This document shows positions 26,662-36,224 of a stretch of 49,999 nt of DNA, piece by piece (within the stretch, counting starts at the first letter, position 1; every line of letters begins with the position of its first letter). The stretch is from JAJDFU01 sp964641965 (GTDB lineage: Bacteria > Bacteroidota > Bacteroidia > Chitinophagales > Saprospiraceae): NCBI GenBank assembly GCA_964641965.1, contig CAZXLD010000037.1, positions 1 to 49,999 of the forward strand, read 5' to 3'. The notes below the pieces were generated by a model, which worked only from the letters and a program-made list of their open reading frames with translations, was not told the origin of the DNA and made no database searches. A program made the translations under genes and the position numbers.

Positions 26662-28116
26662 ATGAAAGTAGAACAGATTTATACGGGCTGCCTGGCTGAG
26701 GCAGCTTATTATATTGAAAGTGAAGGAGAAGCAATCATTATTGACCCGCTTCGGGAAACCAAACCTTACCTGGAAAAATTGGAGCAGGAAGGAGCTACCC
26801 TTAAATATATCTTCGAGACGCACTTCCATGCAGATTTTGTTTCGGGGCATCTAGATCTGGCAAAGAAAACAGGGGCCACCATTGTATATGGTCCAAAAGC
26901 CGGCACTCAATTTGATAAACTGGAAACCACCGATGGTCAGGAATTAAGGGTTGGAAACGTAACCTTTAAGGTACTACACACGCCTGGGCACACGCCAGAG
27001 AGCACGACCTATCTGCTCCGGGATGAATCCGGGAAAGACTACGCCATTTTTACCGGGGATACCCTGTTCATAGGTGATGTAGGCCGTCCGGATTTGGCTC
27101 AAAAAACTGGCGAGGTTACCAAAGAAGATCTGGCAGGTTGGCTGTACGATAGTTTACGGACAAAAATCATGCCTTTGTCCGATGACGTGATTGTATACCC
27201 CGGACATGGAGCAGGTTCTGCCTGTGGAAAAAACATGAGTAACGAAACCTGGGATACGCTCGGAAATCAGAAAGCAACCAATTATGCGCTTCGGGGGGAT
27301 ATGACCCGAGAAGAATTCATCCGGGAAGTGACAGCGGGTCTGATGCCTCCTCCTCAATATTTTGCCAAGAATGCCAAGTTAAATAAAACAGGCTATGATT
27401 CTATTGATGATATCCTGGAGAAAGGTGCCGTTCCATTATTGCCTCAAGAGCTGGAAGAACTGGTAGAAAATACTGGTGCATTGGTTCTGGATACCCGCCA
27501 TGAACAGGTCTTCAAAGACGGGTTTATTCCCGGCTCTGTTTTTATCGGTTTAGACGGGAGTTTTGCTCCCTGGGTAGGGGCATTAATCCCTGACCTCCTT
27601 CAACCTATCGTTTTCCTGGCGGAAGAGGGAAGGGAAGAGGAAGTGGTCACCAGGTTAGCGCGGGTAGGGTATGACAATACACTAGGTTTCCTCCAGGGTG
27701 GGATTGAAGCCTGGCGAGCAGCGGGAAAGGAGGTGGACTCTATTGAATCCATAGACGTTGATACCTTCAAAAAGCGCTTGGAAGCCGGGGGGGTTGATCA
27801 GGTACTGGATGTACGTAAACCCAGCGAATATATTTCACAACACCTGGAAATAGCCGAGAACTTTCCCCTAGACTATATTAATAAAAATATGGACCGGCTC
27901 AATGGGGAAGAGGAGTATTACCTGCACTGCAAAGGAGGCTACAGATCTATGATTACCGGCTCTATCCTGAAGGCCAGAGGCTACCACAATATTGTGGATA
28001 TCCAGGGTGGATGGAACGAATTGGAACAGACGGATATTCAAAAAACTGAATACGTTTGCCCAACAACCATTGACCAAAGCGAACTGGATGAAGCGATTGA
28101 AGCAGTAAGTTCGTAG
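26662..28116 (+). CDS. CstB-like persulfide dioxygenase-rhodanese fusion, copy 2
   Basis: 484 residues, closely similar to the gene at 24239 along its whole length, with an identical first 24 residues. It keeps the iron-site motifs THFHADFVSGH, HTPGHT and GDTLFIGDVGRPD, a first rhodanese domain without Cys (loop LAEEGREE) and a second with CKGGYRS. It differs by a 15-residue C-terminal extension (ending DEAIEAVSS) and by more acidic linkers. Same predicted role in sulfide and persulfide detoxification. It has its own upstream -7 element and dyad, so the two copies can be regulated separately. Tandem duplication with two small genes caught between the copies. Confidence 0.9.
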   Translation: MKVEQIYTGCLAEAAYYIESEGEAIIIDPLRETKPYLEKLEQEGATLKYIFETHFHADFVSGHLDLAKKTGATIVYGPKAGTQFDKLETTDGQELRVGNVTFKVLHTPGHTPESTTYLLRDESGKDYAIFTGDTLFIGDVGRPDLAQKTGEVTKEDLAGWLYDSLRTKIMPLSDDVIVYPGHGAGSACGKNMSNETWDTLGNQKATNYALRGDMTREEFIREVTAGLMPPPQYFAKNAKLNKTGYDSIDDILEKGAVPLLPQELEELVENTGALVLDTRHEQVFKDGFIPGSVFIGLDGSFAPWVGALIPDLLQPIVFLAEEGREEEVVTRLARVGYDNTLGFLQGGIEAWRAAGKEVDSIESIDVDTFKKRLEAGGVDQVLDVRKPSEYISQHLEIAENFPLDYINKNMDRLNGEEEYYLHCKGGYRSMITGSILKARGYHNIVDIQGGWNELEQTDIQKTEYVCPTTIDQSELDEAIEAVSS

Positions 28117-28200
28117 CTCGCAACGGAATGACATGACTGGGTAGCCCAGACCATTAAATTGGTGCGCAATTCTTCGGGCTGCCCAATCCAAACTTTTTCT

Positions 28201-28782
28201 ATGAAAAAGCGAATATCGTGTTTTTTGTCATTGGTATTTGTAGTAGGTTGTGGTCCCAACACAACGAGTGAAAATCCGTTGAGTCCATCCGAAAAAGAAG
28301 AATACCTTCATCGAGGAAGCCAGCTTGCAGGAACTACTTTTGTCCATCTGAGTAGTGCATTAAGCAATGCGATGCAATCTGGAGGTGTTCAAAACGCAGT
28401 ACAGTATTGTAACCTATACGCGCAAACCCTAGTAGATAGCTTGTCCCAATTGCACAATGCCAAAATTCGCCGCACCAGTCTAAAGGTGCGTAATCCAGCC
28501 AATGCGCCAACTCCTGCCGAACTGGCTGTTTTGCAGGCGTATCAAGAGGAAATTGACAGCGGCATTGAGTTAAAACCAAAAGTAATTCGCTTCGGGCAAA
28601 AAGTAGCCTATTACGCTCCAATCATGATGCAGGGGATGTGCTTAAAGTGCCATGGAACCGAGCAATTGGATATTGATGCCTCAGACCTGAACTACATAAG
28701 AAAGCTATACCCGGAAGGAAAAGCTACAGGGTACAAATTAGGGGCATTTAGGGGCATGTGGAGTATCCGATTTGCCCCCTAA
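28201..28782 (+). CDS. DUF3365 (Tll0287-like) haem-binding lipoprotein
   Basis: 193 residues from the ATG at 28201; a GTG/ATG 14 codons earlier would spoil the lipoprotein signal MKKRISCFLSLVFVVGC (Cys17). A c-type haem motif CLKCH lies at residues 147-151 and is followed by the conserved LYPEGKATGYKLGAFRGMWS pattern, here residues 170-190, typical of DUF3365/Tll0287-like redox sensors. Predicted to be anchored in the periplasm or outer membrane and to bind one haem, possibly as a redox sensor. It ends two bases before the end of the convergent NYN gene. Confidence 0.85.
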   Translation: MKKRISCFLSLVFVVGCGPNTTSENPLSPSEKEEYLHRGSQLAGTTFVHLSSALSNAMQSGGVQNAVQYCNLYAQTLVDSLSQLHNAKIRRTSLKVRNPANAPTPAELAVLQAYQEEIDSGIELKPKVIRFGQKVAYYAPIMMQGMCLKCHGTEQLDIDASDLNYIRKLYPEGKATGYKLGAFRGMWSIRFAP

Positions 28783-28784
28783 GC

Positions 28785-29291
28785 CTACCCTAATTCTTTC
28801 TCAACCACATCCCGAATCTCGTTGAAATCAATGTAGTGGCGACCTGCCATTTCCAGGATTTCCCGTGCGATAAATGAATGCGTTGCAAATACCTTAAATT
28901 GCTTGCCTCTGGCGCGAAGTGTCTGCAGCGGACGCTCAAAGTCGCCATCCCCGCTAATCAAGACGGCCATATCGTAATTATCTACGGTGTTAAAAATATC
29001 CAGCACCATCTCAATGTCGAGATTTGCCTTGCGCCTGACTACACCTTGCTCGGAATTTAAAGTCTTTATCTGCTTGGTAACCAAGGAGTAACCCATTAGA
29101 GGTAGCGCCTTCAAAAAAGCTTCGTGTTTCACCTCGGGTGACATATCAACGCCCACATAATAATAGGCATCAATAATTTCTCCCTTCGTCGATAAGTAGT
29201 CAAGTAATTTTTTGGGGTCCACAAACCAGCCGAGCCCATCCTTTTGCATATAAAAAAAATTGGCTCCATCTACAAAAACGGAAATACGCAT
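28785..29291 (-). CDS. NYN (PIN-like) domain protein, LabA/DUF88 family
   Basis: 168 residues from the ATG at 29291 (a TTG one codon earlier is also open). The NYN fold shows FVDGANFFY (6-14, first catalytic Asp), KANLDIEMVLDIFNTVDNYD in the middle and LISGDGDFERPLQTLRARGK (about 113-132), where the Asp residues would bind metal. The family is predicted to be RNase-like, although LabA members have regulatory roles. No membrane segment. Single-gene transcript that converges on the haem lipoprotein with a 2-base gap. Confidence 0.9.
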   Translation of the reverse strand: MRISVFVDGANFFYMQKDGLGWFVDPKKLLDYLSTKGEIIDAYYYVGVDMSPEVKHEAFLKALPLMGYSLVTKQIKTLNSEQGVVRRKANLDIEMVLDIFNTVDNYDMAVLISGDGDFERPLQTLRARGKQFKVFATHSFIAREILEMAGRHYIDFNEIRDVVEKELG

Positions 29292-29521
29292 CAATATTAA
29301 TTTTTTAAAAGATCGGCAAAGCTAGTAAAGATCATGTAGAGTAGAAAAGGCCTTTGAAAATGAATGCAGGATTGATGGATTCTTACAATTGGAGGACCTG
29401 CCGAGCTCAGATTTTTTATGGAAAAATAATTCAATCCGCATCTAACAATAGGGATATTTTGAAACTCCTGAAAATCCATTTTTATTGCAATCAAATTTTA
29501 AACCTCAAAACCCATATTAAG

Positions 29522-30175
29522 ATGGTATCTAGACTATTAACTCTGTTTATTTTTTTGGTGTTCGGTTGGACCACAGTCCAGGCCCAGGATGATCCAATGG
29601 CCATTGGTGGCCACATCGGGTTTAATATCGCCCATTTATATGGTGATACGGAAGACGCCAATGCCGGAATCCGTGCATTTATCGGAGGTAACTTCCTCCT
29701 TCCTATTGGCGACGATACTCCATGGTCGGTGGTAACTGAATTAAACTACATCGGGGCTGGAGCAAATGCCAATTTTAATGAATTCGGTACTTCCTACACC
29801 ACTAAGGCAGTTCTACACTACCTTCAAATAGCCGGATTAGCCCGCTATCGGATTCTTCAAGCTGACCCGGTAGGGGTTGTCGCATTTGCAGGCCCTCAAT
29901 TTAGTTTTGGCATGCGTACTAAAACCAAGGTATCTGGTTTAGGAGGCACTGGTTCTGGTGATGGGCAAAGCTTTAAGGATGCAAATTTGAATGCGTTTGA
30001 CCTTGGCCTGCTTTTTGGAGGGGAGGCCGATTGGCCGATTAACGAAACGATAGTAGTTTTTGGAAATATCCGCTATGGGTTCGGGTTTCTTAATATTTCG
30101 GACGTAGAGAATGTCACATTAAGAAATGGAACTTTCGTGATTGCCTTTGGAGCCCGCTTCCGGATTTTTGAATAG
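29522..30175 (+). CDS. Outer-membrane beta-barrel protein (PorT-like)
   Basis: 217 residues from the ATG at 29522. The frame is open for 56 codons upstream but those residues are not signal-like. Signal peptide MVSRLLTLFIFLVFGWTTVQA is followed by alternating amphipathic strands (GGHIGFNIAHLYG, WSVVTELNYIGAG, LHYLQIAGLARY, VGVVAFAGPQFSFGM) and a final strand FVIAFGARFRIFE ending in an aromatic-rich C-terminus. Typical small 8-stranded barrel of the PF13568 type. Function unknown. Divergent from the NYN gene, with about 230 bases for two promoters. Confidence 0.8.
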   Translation: MVSRLLTLFIFLVFGWTTVQAQDDPMAIGGHIGFNIAHLYGDTEDANAGIRAFIGGNFLLPIGDDTPWSVVTELNYIGAGANANFNEFGTSYTTKAVLHYLQIAGLARYRILQADPVGVVAFAGPQFSFGMRTKTKVSGLGGTGSGDGQSFKDANLNAFDLGLLFGGEADWPINETIVVFGNIRYGFGFLNISDVENVTLRNGTFVIAFGARFRIFE

Positions 30176-30199
30176 CATTTAAAAGCCAAACGGTATTAC

Positions 30200-30239
30200 A
30201 AAGGGTGTACTTGTCATCAAGTGCTCCCTTTTCATTTTT
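30200..30239 (+). terminator. Terminator after the outer-membrane barrel gene
   Basis: 14-position stem (30200-30213 with 30218-30231) with one T-T mismatch and one G-T pair, loop of 4, then TCATTTTT. Begins 25 bases after the stop. Confidence 0.85.
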
Positions 30240-30377
30240 GGTCCGGGTGGCCGCTGGAGAAGGAGAATATCCCTTTTCGATCGGTTCAATACCCATAAAA
30301 TCAGCCAACTTTCAGGACAAAAGTCACTGACATCTTCCTATATGCTATTGTATCTTCCCGAAATAATCTAGTTTAAG

Positions 30378-30770
30378 GTGCGTCTATTCTCAGTAGTTCT
30401 GGCTCTTTATTTATGGCTGGGAGCCTTGTTTCCCGGAATGGATTTTAGTCAATTGTCCAGTGTAAGCACCTTATATCAGCATTTTAATGAACACAACCTG
30501 CAATTGGTCCAGACTAAACAGGTACCCTTAAGTTTGATGGATTTTTTGTGGTTGCATATGTCGGATATTGATTCCCACGATCACGAAGAAGGGACCAGAC
30601 ATGCGGATCTTCCCTTTCAACAATTCAATCTGGACTTGCAATTTTTGTGTTTAACCCTACCCACATTGCTCCTGAAAAACCGACAGTCACATCTTCACCG
30701 TACTCCCATTTTCATACCCCAATTCAATCCCGAAGAGTGGGAAACTACTGTTTTCCACCCGCCCGTCTGA
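30378..30770 (+). CDS. Small His-rich periplasmic protein preceding the metal efflux pump
   Basis: 130 residues from a GTG start. A signal peptide-like N-terminus (LFSVVLALYLWLGALFPGM) is followed by a short middle with an acidic/His motif DIDSHDHEEGTRH (about 63-75) and a hydrophobic stretch near 88-100. Small proteins of this kind often precede czcA/cusA genes in Bacteroidota. The His/Asp cluster may bind metal. It ends 56 bases before the RND gene and is probably in one transcript with it. Not assigned to a named family. Confidence 0.6.
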   Translation: MRLFSVVLALYLWLGALFPGMDFSQLSSVSTLYQHFNEHNLQLVQTKQVPLSLMDFLWLHMSDIDSHDHEEGTRHADLPFQQFNLDLQFLCLTLPTLLLKNRQSHLHRTPIFIPQFNPEEWETTVFHPPV

Positions 30771-30825
30771 ATAGCCTCCTGATCCTTAGGCTGGTATTCA
30801 TTCTTGACTTCTATTTATTTGCAAT

Positions 30826-33800
30826 ATGGTTGAATCCATTATTCGATTTTCGGTAAAGCAAAAATTGTTAATTGGTATGTTGGTAATGGGAATGGCGGTA
30901 TGGGGTATTTACTCCATGGTCCGACTTCCCATAGACGCAGTACCTGATATTACAAATAATCAGGTCCAAATTGTTTCTACTTCCGCAGCCTTAGCTCCAC
31001 AGGAAATGGAGCAATTTGTAACCTACCCAGTAGAGGTAGCCATGGCCAACCTGCCCGGGGTAGTAGAGATTCGTTCTATTTCGCGCTTCGGACTTTCTGT
31101 GGTAACCGTGGTTTTTGAGGATCATATCCCCCTGTTGGAAGCAAGGCAATATGTAAAAGAACAAATTTCCGTTGCCGAGCAGCAGATTCCGGAAGGCTTG
31201 GCCAAGCCAGAACTCATGCCCATCACCTCGGGGCTAGGTGAAATCTACCAATATGTATTGAAACCGGCACCTGGTTTCGAGGCTGACTATGGCCCCATGG
31301 AACTCCGCACCATACAGGATTGGATAGTAAAGCGTCAGTTAGCAGGGATTTCGGGTATCATAGAGGTGAGCAGCTTTGGAGGATTCCTTAAACAATATGA
31401 GGTAGCTATTGACCCGCTACGGCTTCGGGCAACCGGATCTTCGCTCCAGGATGTAATACAAGCGTTAGAATCGAATAACCAGAATACAGGCGGGAGTTAT
31501 CTAGAAAAAGGTAAAGAAGCTTTTTACATACGGGCAGAAGGGGTTTTGAAAGACCCTGTGGAGATCGAAAACATCGTTATCGCCCATCGGAGTGGGTTGC
31601 CGATTCGAGTTCGGGATGTAGCAGTGGTTCAACTAGGAAGTCCCAAACGATATGGTGCCATGACCATGAACGGTTTGGGAGAAACCGTAGGGGGAATTAC
31701 CCTTATGTTAAAAGGGGCAAACTCTTCAGAGGCTATACGTAATGTGCATCGCCGTATAGCGGAAGTCCAAACGTCGCTGCCTGAAGGAGTTGTATTGGAA
31801 CCCTATCTGGACCGGTCCGACCTGGTCCAAAAAACGATAAAAACAGTTCGCAACAATCTGGTCGAAGGTGGATTGATCGTCGTATTTGTTTTGCTCCTTT
31901 TATTGGGCAACTGGAGAGCCAGTTTAATTGTAGCTTCCATCATTCCCTTGGCGATGCTATTTGCTTTGATCCTGATGCGTCAACTTGGCATTAGTGCGAA
32001 TCTTATGTCCTTGGGAGCCATTGATTTTGGCATTGTGGTAGATGGAGCTGTAATTGTAGTTGAGGGTGTGCTTCATGCCTTGCTGGCAGGCTTTGCCGGA
32101 CAGCAGTTGTCCAAAGTGCAAATGGATGAATTGGTCATTCATTCCACAACCAACCTATTCCGTTCCGCCTTCTTTGGTGTGTTGATCATTTTGGTGGTTT
32201 TTCTGCCCGTTGTGACCTTGACCGGGATTGAAGGGAAAATGTATCGGCCAATGGCTCTTACTTTCAGTTTTGTGATTTTGGGTGCGCTTATCCTTTCACT
32301 CACTTTTATTCCCATGGCCAGCGCACTGGTGCTTAATCGTCAGGTATCGGCCCAATCCACCTGGTCGAACAAGCTAATTGATGTACTGAGAACGTATTAC
32401 CTGCGGTTGTTACAGGTCGGGTTGAAAATGCCGATACTGGTAGTTGTGTTGGCTGTTTGCCTTTTGGGGTTGAGTGCCTTTGGCTTCAGCAGGCTAGGGG
32501 CAGAGTTTCTGCCTACCCTGGAGGAAGGTGATCTAGCCATGCAAATGACCATTGCACCTGGAAGTTCCTTACAGGAAAGTGTGGCTACCACCACCAAAGC
32601 GGAGCAATTATTACTGGATCGATTTCCTGAAGTCCAAACTGTAGTATCCAAAATTGGCACCGCAGAGGTGCCTACAGACCCCATGGCTATTGAGGATGCT
32701 GATATCATGATTATTCTGAAGGATAAGGCGGATTGGACTTCTGCCGATAATCGGGAAAGCCTCGTTGAGAAAATGAAAGTTGTGTTGGAAGGAGTGCCGG
32801 AAGCTGCATTTGAATTTACACAGCCCATCCAATTGCGTTTCAATGAGCTTTTATCCGGTACCAAATCTGACATTGCCGTAAAAATATTTGGCGAAGATCC
32901 GGAGACCCTGCGATTACTAGGGGAAGAAGCAGTGCGTATCCTTGCCACCATTGAGGGAGCAGCGGATGTCCGTCTGGAGCAAACCGAAGGTCGGCAAGAG
33001 CTTCAAATACAATATGACCGACGGCAAATGGCCCGTTATGGAATGGAGGTGAAAACCTTGAACGAAGTAATTCGAACCGCATTTGCCGGAAGGACCTGTG
33101 GATCTGTATATGAGGCAGAGCGAAGATTCGACCTGGTAGTCCGGCTAGATACCTCCTGGCGGAAGGCGGTTAACCTGTCTCAATTATTTGTACCTCTAGA
33201 GAATGGTGAGCTGTTACCCCTTTCCGCTGTGGCACATGTGGAACCCACACAAGGACCTATCCAGGTTAGCCGGGAGAATGCTCGCAGGCGGATTACGGTG
33301 GGTGTTAATGTGAGAGGGCGCGATTTGGAAGGGGTAGTCCAGGATATTCAAGCAGCATTGAACCAAAGCTTGTCGCTCCCAGCGGGCTATTACATTGGGT
33401 ATGGAGGCGATTTTGAACAACTTCAACAAGCCCGACAGCAATTGGCCATTGCAGTACCAGTGGCGTTGCTACTCATATTTATCCTCCTGTATTTTGCATT
33501 CGGAAAAATAGGTTATGTACTGCTAATTCTAAGCGCGGTGCCTTTTTCAGCGGTTGGGGGTGTGGCGGCCTTACTCGTTCGTGGGATGCCCTTCAGCATC
33601 TCTGCCGGAATCGGTTTTATCGCATTATTTGGGGTTTCAGTGCTCAATGGGATCGTCCTCATCAGTTATATCAATGAGTTGAAGGCTGGGGGAGGAGCAT
33701 CCAATCTAAAGAATATCATTGTTCGCGGAGCTGAAGTGCGTTTTCGACCAATTTTGATCACAGCGGCTGTAGCGGCAGCTGGGTTTTTACCCATGGCGAT

Positions 33801-35121
33801 TTCAGTGAGTAATGGAGCCGAGGTCCAGCGGCCACTGGCAACGGTCGTGATCGGAGGCTTGATTTCGGCAACGTTGCTTTCCTTATTGGTGCTTCCAGTC
33901 CTATACTACCTGTTATTCCGCAATAATCGCCTATCCTGGAATGGGAAAATGGTATTGTGGGCCCTAGCGGGAATACTAATTTCACTTCCCCTGGCGGCTC
34001 AGCAACAAGATTCGGTTGGGTTGGATCAGCTGATTGAGCTGGTAGAAACGACCCATCCGTCTTTGGAAAAAAGGCGGTTGATGGTAGATATGGCCAGACA
34101 AGACCAGATGGAGGCCCAATTCATTCCACCTACGCAATTCCAGTTTGATCTTGGAGCTATTAACGAGCCCCAATTGGACTACCGCTTTCAGGTATTGCAG
34201 CCGTTCAGTCCCATTGCTTTGAATAAAGAAAAGAAGAAACTGGGTGCGTTGAAGGAGGTTGCCGCTCAAGCTCAGTTAGCAAATCAAATACAAGAGCTCG
34301 TTTACCAGACCCGCCTGGCCTGGCTTACCTGGACCTATCAATCTACCTTGCACACATTGGTGGAGGAACAGCTGGTGAGCCTTCAAAGACTGTATAATCT
34401 GGCCGTGATCCAGTTGGAAGCTGGTGCCATCAACCAGGTAGAATTCAATCTGACCGGTGTTAAATTGAGCCGACTGCAACAGATCGAAACAGAGGCTCGC
34501 ATTCAGGTTGAAAATGCTAAAGAAGCCATCCTGCGATTAGCTGGGTTGCCACTGGAAACTTTGCTGGTTGGGGATTCATTACGGCAGTTCATTTCCCCAT
34601 TGGATACCGTAGGAGGTAACCTGTGGCTTCTACCAGTACGACGGGAGATAGAAGTAGCTGCTCAGGAAATTGAGGTCTTTCGCAAAGGTAGGAATCCCAG
34701 TTTTGCGGTCGGTTATTTTATCCAGAGCATTCGTCCCATTTATGGATTACAAGGTGGTATACTTGGACTGAATGTCCCGCTGGCACGTAAATCCATGACA
34801 GCCAAGGTGGAGAAGGCTGAACTACGCCAACTGCAGGTCCAACAGGATTATGAATTGAAAAGGAGGGATTTTGAACAGACCCTGTCGACAACGCTTCGGG
34901 CTATCAGAGCCTGGGACCGGCAGGTAATCATGTTGCAAGAGCAAAAATTACAACGGCAAAATCTTCGACAGCTGGCACAACAACAGCTCGAGGCTGGAGC
35001 AGTAGATTACTTTATTTTCTACCAGGCATTAGAAGAGTCGCTTGCGGCCGAAGTCCAATATTTCGGTGTGCTCTACCAGTACAACCAGGCAGTGCTGCTT
35101 CTGGAGCGGTTGAATCAATAA
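30826..35121 (+). CDS. czcA: CzcA/CusA-type heavy-metal RND pump fused to a TolC-like domain
   Basis: 1431 residues. Residues 1-1035 are a heavy-metal efflux RND protein: LPIDAVPDITNNQVQI near the N-terminus, porter domains, and the proton-relay motif DFGIVVDGAVIVVEG in TM4 (near residue 400) intact. The 12 expected transmembrane segments are present. At about 1041-1060 there is an extra hydrophobic segment MVLWALAGILISLPLAA that looks like the former signal peptide of a separate outer-membrane factor, then a TolC/CzcC-like helical region to the end (LDQLIELVETTHPSLEKRRL, GAINQVEFNLTGVKLSRLQQ, QQQLEAGAVDYFIFYQAL). Exports divalent or monovalent metal using the proton gradient. The adaptor gene follows after 11 bases. 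Confidence 0.92.
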   Translation: MVESIIRFSVKQKLLIGMLVMGMAVWGIYSMVRLPIDAVPDITNNQVQIVSTSAALAPQEMEQFVTYPVEVAMANLPGVVEIRSISRFGLSVVTVVFEDHIPLLEARQYVKEQISVAEQQIPEGLAKPELMPITSGLGEIYQYVLKPAPGFEADYGPMELRTIQDWIVKRQLAGISGIIEVSSFGGFLKQYEVAIDPLRLRATGSSLQDVIQALESNNQNTGGSYLEKGKEAFYIRAEGVLKDPVEIENIVIAHRSGLPIRVRDVAVVQLGSPKRYGAMTMNGLGETVGGITLMLKGANSSEAIRNVHRRIAEVQTSLPEGVVLEPYLDRSDLVQKTIKTVRNNLVEGGLIVVFVLLLLLGNWRASLIVASIIPLAMLFALILMRQLGISANLMSLGAIDFGIVVDGAVIVVEGVLHALLAGFAGQQLSKVQMDELVIHSTTNLFRSAFFGVLIILVVFLPVVTLTGIEGKMYRPMALTFSFVILGALILSLTFIPMASALVLNRQVSAQSTWSNKLIDVLRTYYLRLLQVGLKMPILVVVLAVCLLGLSAFGFSRLGAEFLPTLEEGDLAMQMTIAPGSSLQESVATTTKAEQLLLDRFPEVQTVVSKIGTAEVPTDPMAIEDADIMIILKDKADWTSADNRESLVEKMKVVLEGVPEAAFEFTQPIQLRFNELLSGTKSDIAVKIFGEDPETLRLLGEEAVRILATIEGAADVRLEQTEGRQELQIQYDRRQMARYGMEVKTLNEVIRTAFAGRTCGSVYEAERRFDLVVRLDTSWRKAVNLSQLFVPLENGELLPLSAVAHVEPTQGPIQVSRENARRRITVGVNVRGRDLEGVVQDIQAALNQSLSLPAGYYIGYGGDFEQLQQARQQLAIAVPVALLLIFILLYFAFGKIGYVLLILSAVPFSAVGGVAALLVRGMPFSISAGIGFIALFGVSVLNGIVLISYINELKAGGGASNLKNIIVRGAEVRFRPILITAAVAAAGFLPMAISVSNGAEVQRPLATVVIGGLISATLLSLLVLPVLYYLLFRNNRLSWNGKMVLWALAGILISLPLAAQQQDSVGLDQLIELVETTHPSLEKRRLMVDMARQDQMEAQFIPPTQFQFDLGAINEPQLDYRFQVLQPFSPIALNKEKKKLGALKEVAAQAQLANQIQELVYQTRLAWLTWTYQSTLHTLVEEQLVSLQRLYNLAVIQLEAGAINQVEFNLTGVKLSRLQQIETEARIQVENAKEAILRLAGLPLETLLVGDSLRQFISPLDTVGGNLWLLPVRREIEVAAQEIEVFRKGRNPSFAVGYFIQSIRPIYGLQGGILGLNVPLARKSMTAKVEKAELRQLQVQQDYELKRRDFEQTLSTTLRAIRAWDRQVIMLQEQKLQRQNLRQLAQQQLEAGAVDYFIFYQALEESLAAEVQYFGVLYQYNQAVLLLERLNQ

Positions 35122-35132
35122 AAAACAAGGGT

Positions 35133-36224
35133 ATGTATTTTTCGCAAACGCTAAGTTGGATCAGTAAAAAGGGCATACGTTTAGTAACGCTATTATTGGT
35201 TCAGGTTGTCTTTTTTATGGGCTGCTATAACGCTTCAAAGGTTGAAATGAATCATGCAGCTGAGGATGAAACAATGCAAGAGGTAAATAATTCGACGTCT
35301 ATAAAAGAACCCCAGAGACGTACCTTTCTAAAGAAAATAGCCTGTTCTGGAACAGTAGAAGCCCCTCCTCAAAATGTAATCCGAGTCCATCCGCCAGTTC
35401 AAGGTTTTGTGAAAAAAGTAGCCTTTAAGCCAGGGCAGGAAGTGCGAAAAGGAGACCTGTTGTTCGAATTAGAGCATCCTGAAATCATTCGATTGCAGGG
35501 ATCATTCCTGGAAGCGGCAGCTCAAAGGAGGGCTTCATTGTCTACTTTCAACCGAACCCAGCAATTAGCTCAGACGGAAGCTGCTTCTCAGCAGCAGCTT
35601 GAAGCCATTAAAGCTACTTACGAGTCTGCGGAAGCCCGGTACGTAGGTTTGCGGGCTGAGTTAGCCTTCCTGGGGTTGTCTTATGAATTGTTGGAAGAAA
35701 AAGGCATGATTCAACGGTCATTGCCTATTTATGCTCCGTTATCCGGAATCATTGATGCCATTGCCATCACAACAGGACAGTTTGTACGTCCGGAAGATCT
35801 GGCCTATCAGCTGGTTAACCTCGATCATATGCATCTGGAGCTACACGTATTTGCTGCAGATCTGGCATTTCTTGAAAAGGGGCAACGCATTAAGGCCATC
35901 GTTCCTGGGACAGTTGATACCCTTCTGGGGGAGGTATATCTCATTGGCCCGACTGTGGACCCTGAAAATGGGATGGCTGTTGTACATGGCCATTTTTTGG
36001 AAGGAGTGGATCAAGTTGTTCCAGGCATGTTCTTAGATGCAGAGATTTGGATAGAGCTGGGAGAATTCTGGGCAGTCCCGGAGAAAGCTGTTTTGCAAGA
36101 CGGGAATCAAACCTTTCTGTACCATAACAAAAAGGATGCAAGTAGACGTGTAAATGTAGTATTGGGGCCTCGCGACCGTGGTTGGGTAGCTTTAACCAAC
36201 TGGCAAGAGGATGATTTGGAATAA
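35133..36224 (+). CDS. CzcB-like periplasmic adaptor of the RND pump
   Basis: 363 residues. Lipoprotein-like N-terminus (residues 16-31, VTLLLVQVVFFMGC), then the biotinyl/lipoyl-like half-motifs PPVQGFVKKVAFKPGQEVRKGD and YAPLSGIIDAIAITTGQFV, a helical hairpin between them (120-185) and a beta-barrel domain. It links the inner-membrane pump to its outer-membrane partner. The C-terminus ends at NWQEDDLE, where homologues usually run on for about 15 residues to a KGAYYL-type tail, so this end looks slightly short; the frame after the stop holds a similar KGYC stretch one base out. No metal-specific C-terminal domain. Confidence 0.85.
   Translation: MYFSQTLSWISKKGIRLVTLLLVQVVFFMGCYNASKVEMNHAAEDETMQEVNNSTSIKEPQRRTFLKKIACSGTVEAPPQNVIRVHPPVQGFVKKVAFKPGQEVRKGDLLFELEHPEIIRLQGSFLEAAAQRRASLSTFNRTQQLAQTEAASQQQLEAIKATYESAEARYVGLRAELAFLGLSYELLEEKGMIQRSLPIYAPLSGIIDAIAITTGQFVRPEDLAYQLVNLDHMHLELHVFAADLAFLEKGQRIKAIVPGTVDTLLGEVYLIGPTVDPENGMAVVHGHFLEGVDQVVPGMFLDAEIWIELGEFWAVPEKAVLQDGNQTFLYHNKKDASRRVNVVLGPRDRGWVALTNWQEDDLE

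Noticed and set aside
24239..28116. Asp-Phe in place of Asp-His in the HxHxDH motif of both CstB-like proteins as loss of activity
   Set aside because: Persulfide dioxygenases use one iron held by the other residues, and both copies share the same change, so it looks like a family trait.
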